Positions 7,054 to 9,895 of a stretch of 9,895 bases of DNA are shown here, in pieces. The DNA comes from a bacterium. GTDB lineage: Bacteria; Patescibacteriota; Minisyncoccia; Phycocordibacterales; UBA6065. The translations under genes were made by a program, and so were the position numbers. The stretch spans positions 1-9,895 of the forward strand of contig JAUSGU010000051.1 of the NCBI GenBank assembly GCA_030648825.1, written 5' to 3'. Under the pieces are notes generated by a model. The model ran no database searches. It was given only the letters and a program-made list of their open reading frames with translations, and was not told the DNA's origin. Every line of letters begins with the position of its first letter. The first letter of the stretch is position 1.

Positions 7054-8211
7054 ATGAAATGGGTCAACATTCTCCATCTATACCAGCCTCCCACTCAGAC
7101 AAAAGAAATTGTTGACGCGGTTGTGCTGGAATGCTATCAAAGGATAATTTTTTTGCTTGATTCATATCCAAATTTACGATTGACACTCAACATATCTGGA
7201 TCTCTCTTGGAACTTTTAATGAAGTACGGGCATGAAAATATTATTGCTGGGTTTAAAAAACACGCAGAGAGAGGCTCTGTAGAATTTCTGGGAAGCGCTA
7301 TGTATCATCCCATATTGCCTCTCTTGCCGAATGAGGAAATTATCCGACAGATACGTCTGCATGACAAAATTTCAAAAAAATGTTTCGGCAGTGTGTATAA
7401 ACCGCGTGGTTTTTATTTGCCTGAAATGGCTTATAACCAAAAGACGGCGACTATCATAACCGACGCCGGCTTTGAGTGGATTATTTTGGACGAAATACAT
7501 ACCTTGGAAAAAATTAATCCATCAGTCAAATATAAAATAAAAGGTCTCGGTTTGGGAATTATTTTTCGCGATAGCTCTCTGTCGCGGACATTTCCTCCGG
7601 AATTTATCGTGACAAACTTGGAAAAAATAAAAAATGAATATATTGTTACCTGTCATGACGGAGAGATGTACGGTCATTGGCACAAGGATGATCGGGGATA
7701 TTATAAAAAAGCTTTCACGAACGATAGCATAAAAATGCTCACCGTTTCGGAATATAGAACGGTTCTTTTTGGAGAAGAAAACATATCTGTCCGTGATGCC
7801 AGTTGGGAATCAAAACCGGAGGAATTGTCGGAGAATATGACTTTTGGATTATGGAATGATCCACGAAATAAAATTCATAATATGCTGGAAACTTTTAAAA
7901 GAAAAGTATTGATTCTCGTGGAGAGTCATCAAAACAGTTCGGGATATGAGATAGCCAGACATTACGCCGACAGAGGAGTAGCGTCTTGTGCTTGGTGGTG
8001 GGCTAGTGAGAGAAAAATCGGACCATTCTCTCCTCGTTCATGGAATCCCACGGAAATAGAAAAAGGGGCACGGGAATTATACAAGGCGGTGACAGCTCTC
8101 GATCTGCCCGAGAGAGAATTTGCCGAAACTTCTTCCCTCTTTGAAAATTTGCGTAAAACAATTTGGGAAAAACATAAACAAGACTATGATCCAAATTATT
8201 TGATAGAATAA
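7054..8211 (+). CDS. Glycoside hydrolase family 57 protein (alpha-amylase, glucanotransferase or branching enzyme)
   Basis: GH57 enzymes act on alpha-glucans by a retaining mechanism on a beta/alpha barrel. All the usual conserved regions can be found in this 385-residue protein: region 1 HLYQPP (8-13), region 2 GSAMYHPILPLLP, region 3 RGFYLPEMAYN with the likely nucleophile E124, region 4 TCHDGEMYGHW with the likely acid/base D202, and an aromatic region 5 ASCAWWWASE. It is shorter than most characterised GH57 glucanotransferases and branching enzymes, which are well over 450 residues. Substrate specificity cannot be read from the sequence. Its place between glgA and the isomerase indicates a role in glycogen, either branching in place of a GH13 GlgB or trimming. 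There is no signal peptide, so it acts in the cytoplasm. The stop lies 4 nt before the next gene, so the two are co-transcribed. Confidence 0.85.
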   Translation: MKWVNILHLYQPPTQTKEIVDAVVLECYQRIIFLLDSYPNLRLTLNISGSLLELLMKYGHENIIAGFKKHAERGSVEFLGSAMYHPILPLLPNEEIIRQIRLHDKISKKCFGSVYKPRGFYLPEMAYNQKTATIITDAGFEWIILDEIHTLEKINPSVKYKIKGLGLGIIFRDSSLSRTFPPEFIVTNLEKIKNEYIVTCHDGEMYGHWHKDDRGYYKKAFTNDSIKMLTVSEYRTVLFGEENISVRDASWESKPEELSENMTFGLWNDPRNKIHNMLETFKRKVLILVESHQNSSGYEIARHYADRGVASCAWWWASERKIGPFSPRSWNPTEIEKGARELYKAVTALDLPEREFAETSSLFENLRKTIWEKHKQDYDPNYLIE

Positions 8212-8215
8212 ATAT

Positions 8216-8785
8216 ATGAAGAAAAACTACGCAGAGAGAACTCATCTAGAAATGATGGATGTTATCATGGATCCGAAATCTGCCGGTCCGGAGATTCATT
8301 ATTATATGATTCGCGGTGGTGCAAAAAAAACAAACATTACCGTTTGGGAATCTGGAGTAGTGGGAAGTGAATATATAAAAACCTACGGCCACTATCATGT
8401 GGGAAAACTGGATGAAACATATACGGTGCTCCAAGGTCAGGGTATTATTGTTCTACAGACGAGAAAAACAGATAAATCCGGCCGACCGATTGATGATGAA
8501 ATTGAATCTTTCAGAGCTGTCCGTGTGAAAGCGGGAGACAAAATTTTTATTCCGAGTGGTGCCGGCCATTTAGGTATAAATACGGGCGATACTTGGTTTG
8601 TAACATCGGATGATAGTCCTGTGGACATGAGCGAGAGGGATCCCGTCAGTCTGCCCGGCCATGCCGATTACACGCCGTTCAAAAAACTTCGCGGTGCGGC
8701 GTATTATGTGGTGGAAAAAGACGGCAAACCCGCTCTGATCAAGAATCCGCTCTACAAGATCGTTCCAAAAGCAGAAATAGAATAG
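8216..8785 (+). CDS. pgiA: Cupin-type (archaeal-like) glucose-6-phosphate isomerase
   Basis: The cupin phosphoglucose isomerase interconverts glucose-6-phosphate and fructose-6-phosphate using a bound metal. It is unrelated to the common bacterial PGI and is best known from Euryarchaeota such as Pyrococcus. The 189-residue length matches that family. The two cupin motifs are clear: YGHYHVGKLDETYTVLQGQG with ligands H59, H61 and E67, and IPSGAGHLGINTGD with H118. These are the counterparts of the P. furiosus ligands H88, H90, E97 and H136, with one residue fewer before the Glu. It ends the glgA operon, connecting glycogen-derived glucose phosphate to glycolysis. Other sugar-phosphate cupin isomerases are possible but less likely, given the motif match. 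The stop codon is part of the large downstream hairpin. Confidence 0.82.
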   Translation: MKKNYAERTHLEMMDVIMDPKSAGPEIHYYMIRGGAKKTNITVWESGVVGSEYIKTYGHYHVGKLDETYTVLQGQGIIVLQTRKTDKSGRPIDDEIESFRAVRVKAGDKIFIPSGAGHLGINTGDTWFVTSDDSPVDMSERDPVSLPGHADYTPFKKLRGAAYYVVEKDGKPALIKNPLYKIVPKAEIE

Positions 8786-8924
8786 AAAAATAAAAGAAGC
8801 AAAAGAGATATCCTCGTGGAGTACGCCGTCTCGGCCTGCTGGCCGAGCGGCTCGTTCTCGGACGCCTTCGCGTCCTCCGAAGGCCTCCACTCGGACATCT
8901 CTTTTGCTTCTTTTATTTTTCTAT
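8782..8924. terminator. Large symmetric hairpin shared by two convergent operons, probable bidirectional terminator
   Basis: Positions 8782-8809 and 8897-8924 form a perfect 28-bp inverted repeat. The stem continues with 8811-8813/8893-8895 and 8816-8821/8885-8890. On either strand the distal arm is T-rich (TTTTATTTTTCTAT), as expected for termination in both directions. The isomerase stop (TAG, 8783-8785) and the glgP stop (8921-8923) both lie inside the arms, at mirrored positions. The loop holds a roughly 60-85-nt GC-rich block that folds separately. Confidence 0.72.
8822..8884. other. GC-rich multi-hairpin core of the bidirectional terminator
   Basis: Hairpin A is CTCGGCC (8830-8836) paired with GGCCGAG (8841-8847) around a 4-nt loop. 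It is extended by 8825-8828 with 8848-8851 after one bulged T. Hairpin B is GGACGC (8860-8865) with GCGTCC (8870-8875). It competes with an alternative pairing of 8864-8870 with 8878-8884. Together with the outer stem this gives a branched, cloverleaf-like shape. The block is far more GC-rich than its surroundings and shows no tRNA hallmarks and no open frame. Function unknown. Confidence 0.5.
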
Positions 8925-9895
8925 AATTTGTACAGTTTCTTTATGTATTCCCGGAGCATTCGTTTGGTTGTGAATTTCTCTTCAATAATAGACATTGTTT
9001 TTTGCATACGTTTTTCCCATTCCTCTCTTTTATTATAAAACATCGGTGCAATTTCTTTTTCCAAGAGATCATACATGGCGGGAGCAGTGTCTTGTTCGGG
9101 TAAAATCCAACCGATATTTTTCCAATCCACTTCTCCCACCCAGCCGTCGGAGACGGTCATTTGGAGTGTGCCGTTTAATCCGGCCTTCATACCGCTGGTA
9201 CCACAAGCTTCTTTGCCTCTCCTCGGTGTATTGAGCCAAATATCCGCACCTCGCACCAATTTGTGAGCTACAGATATAGAATAATCCGGCAAATAAGCTA
9301 TTTTATTTTTCCACTCTTCCGTGTTCGCAAGTAAAATGATACGTTCCAGGGTTTTTTCGGAAGTAGATTCATCCAGATAAACTTTGCCGGAAATTATAAA
9401 CTGGACGGGACTGGCACCACCGGCGATTTTTTTGAGACGTTCCAGATCGCTTATGAGCACTTCTGGTCGTTTATACGCGGCGAACCGCCTGGCCCATACA
9501 ACTGTACATATTTTTGGATCTAGATTGGAACCAGTTGTTTTATTCGTATATTCAATCAGATCTCCGCGAAGCTTTGATTTGATTTTCCATATATCCTGTA
9601 ACGATGTTTTTCCCAGCCACTCCCGAGCGAGCCACCTGTCTCTATAAACGCCGTTTGTGATAGCTATGAGCTTGCTCTTTGGATGGAGATTTTTTTCAAA
9701 CTTTGCATGGAGAATGGAAACGGCATTTTTTCTCTTGGCTATATTTAGCAAAAAATGTGTGCCTGAAAACACTTTGACTTCACTATCCGTACCTAGGTCA
9801 AACATATTTTTTGCCGATATGCCGAGGCTGTCGCAATACGAACCGAAATAATTCATGAAATCCAGTGGGAATATTTTTGCTCCCGCTTTGAGTAT
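8921..9895 (-). CDS. glgP: Alpha-glucan (glycogen/maltodextrin) phosphorylase, C-terminal part
   Basis: The enzyme phosphorolyses alpha-1,4-glucans to glucose-1-phosphate using pyridoxal phosphate. The frame stays open to the right edge and reads AGAKIFPLDFMNYFG before the first in-window Met (9856), so the true start is outside. The 324 visible residues are the C-terminal part. Family hallmarks are NAVSILHAKF, ITNGVYRDRW, WARRFAAYKRP, then WLNTPRRGKEACGTSGMKAGLNG and the DGWVGE block. The PLP-binding lysine is in GTSGMK (codon 9185-9187). The sequence resembles the short bacterial/archaeal GlgP type (ARRFAxYKR, RRxxEAxGTSGMK) more than the long muscle type. It converges on the glgA operon and shares its terminator, so synthesis and breakdown of glycogen are encoded side by side but on opposite strands. 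Confidence 0.93.
   Translation of the reverse strand: MLKAGAKIFPLDFMNYFGSYCDSLGISAKNMFDLGTDSEVKVFSGTHFLLNIAKRKNAVSILHAKFEKNLHPKSKLIAITNGVYRDRWLAREWLGKTSLQDIWKIKSKLRGDLIEYTNKTTGSNLDPKICTVVWARRFAAYKRPEVLISDLERLKKIAGGASPVQFIISGKVYLDESTSEKTLERIILLANTEEWKNKIAYLPDYSISVAHKLVRGADIWLNTPRRGKEACGTSGMKAGLNGTLQMTVSDGWVGEVDWKNIGWILPEQDTAPAMYDLLEKEIAPMFYNKREEWEKRMQKTMSIIEEKFTTKRMLREYIKKLYKL

Noticed and set aside
8782..8924. tRNA or other cloverleaf RNA gene
   Set aside because: There is no T-loop consensus, anticodon stem or CCA-proximal acceptor geometry. The outer stem is far too long for a tRNA.
9075..9647. Plus-strand open frames opposite glgP
   Set aside because: They lie antisense to well-conserved phosphorylase motifs and have no family resemblance of their own.

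Overview
The window is an AT-rich, tightly packed stretch of bacterial chromosome with eight protein genes. No mobile element, tRNA, rRNA or CRISPR array is visible. The gene set suggests a small-genome lineage of the Patescibacteria/CPR (Parcubacteria-like) type. This is an inference from three features: a MurA carrying an N-terminal XRE helix-turn-helix, a PriA homologue that has lost its helicase motifs, and a compact glycogen cluster with a GH57 enzyme and an archaeal-type cupin phosphoglucose isomerase. No marker gene such as 16S rRNA is present to prove it. TGA ends two genes and never interrupts a frame, so the standard bacterial code fits.

Layout, left to right. Positions 1-1545 (+) encode the HTH-MurA fusion (peptidoglycan precursor synthesis). 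It ends in a 105-nt composite hairpin (1541-1645) that probably acts as its terminator. A strong promoter with almost no leader then drives the PriA-like gene (1685-3568, +), which keeps the eight-cysteine zinc module but lacks recognisable Walker A, DEAH-like and arginine-finger motifs. A second promoter with a very short leader precedes def and fmt (3617-5093, +), which overlap each other and handle N-formylation of initiator tRNA and deformylation of new proteins. The 3' end of fmt overlaps, antisense, the 3' end of a ribosome hibernation factor gene (5029-5409, -).

From 5410 to 5534 lies a divergent promoter region serving the hibernation factor (-) and a glycogen operon (+): glycogen synthase glgA, a GH57 glucan-active enzyme and a cupin phosphoglucose isomerase (5535-8785). 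Facing this operon is a glucan phosphorylase, glgP (8921 to the right edge, -, 5' end cut off). The two convergent transcription units share a large symmetric hairpin (8782-8924) whose 28-bp perfect stem contains both stop codons.

Taken together, glgA builds an alpha-1,4-glucan, the GH57 enzyme probably trims, transfers or branches it, glgP releases glucose-1-phosphate, and the isomerase links glucose-6-phosphate to fructose-6-phosphate. Phosphoglucomutase and ADP-glucose pyrophosphorylase would have to be elsewhere. The most unusual items are the two large composite hairpins with GC-rich self-folding cores, the motif-less PriA, and the HTH-MurA fusion. No gene start shows a clear Shine-Dalgarno sequence.
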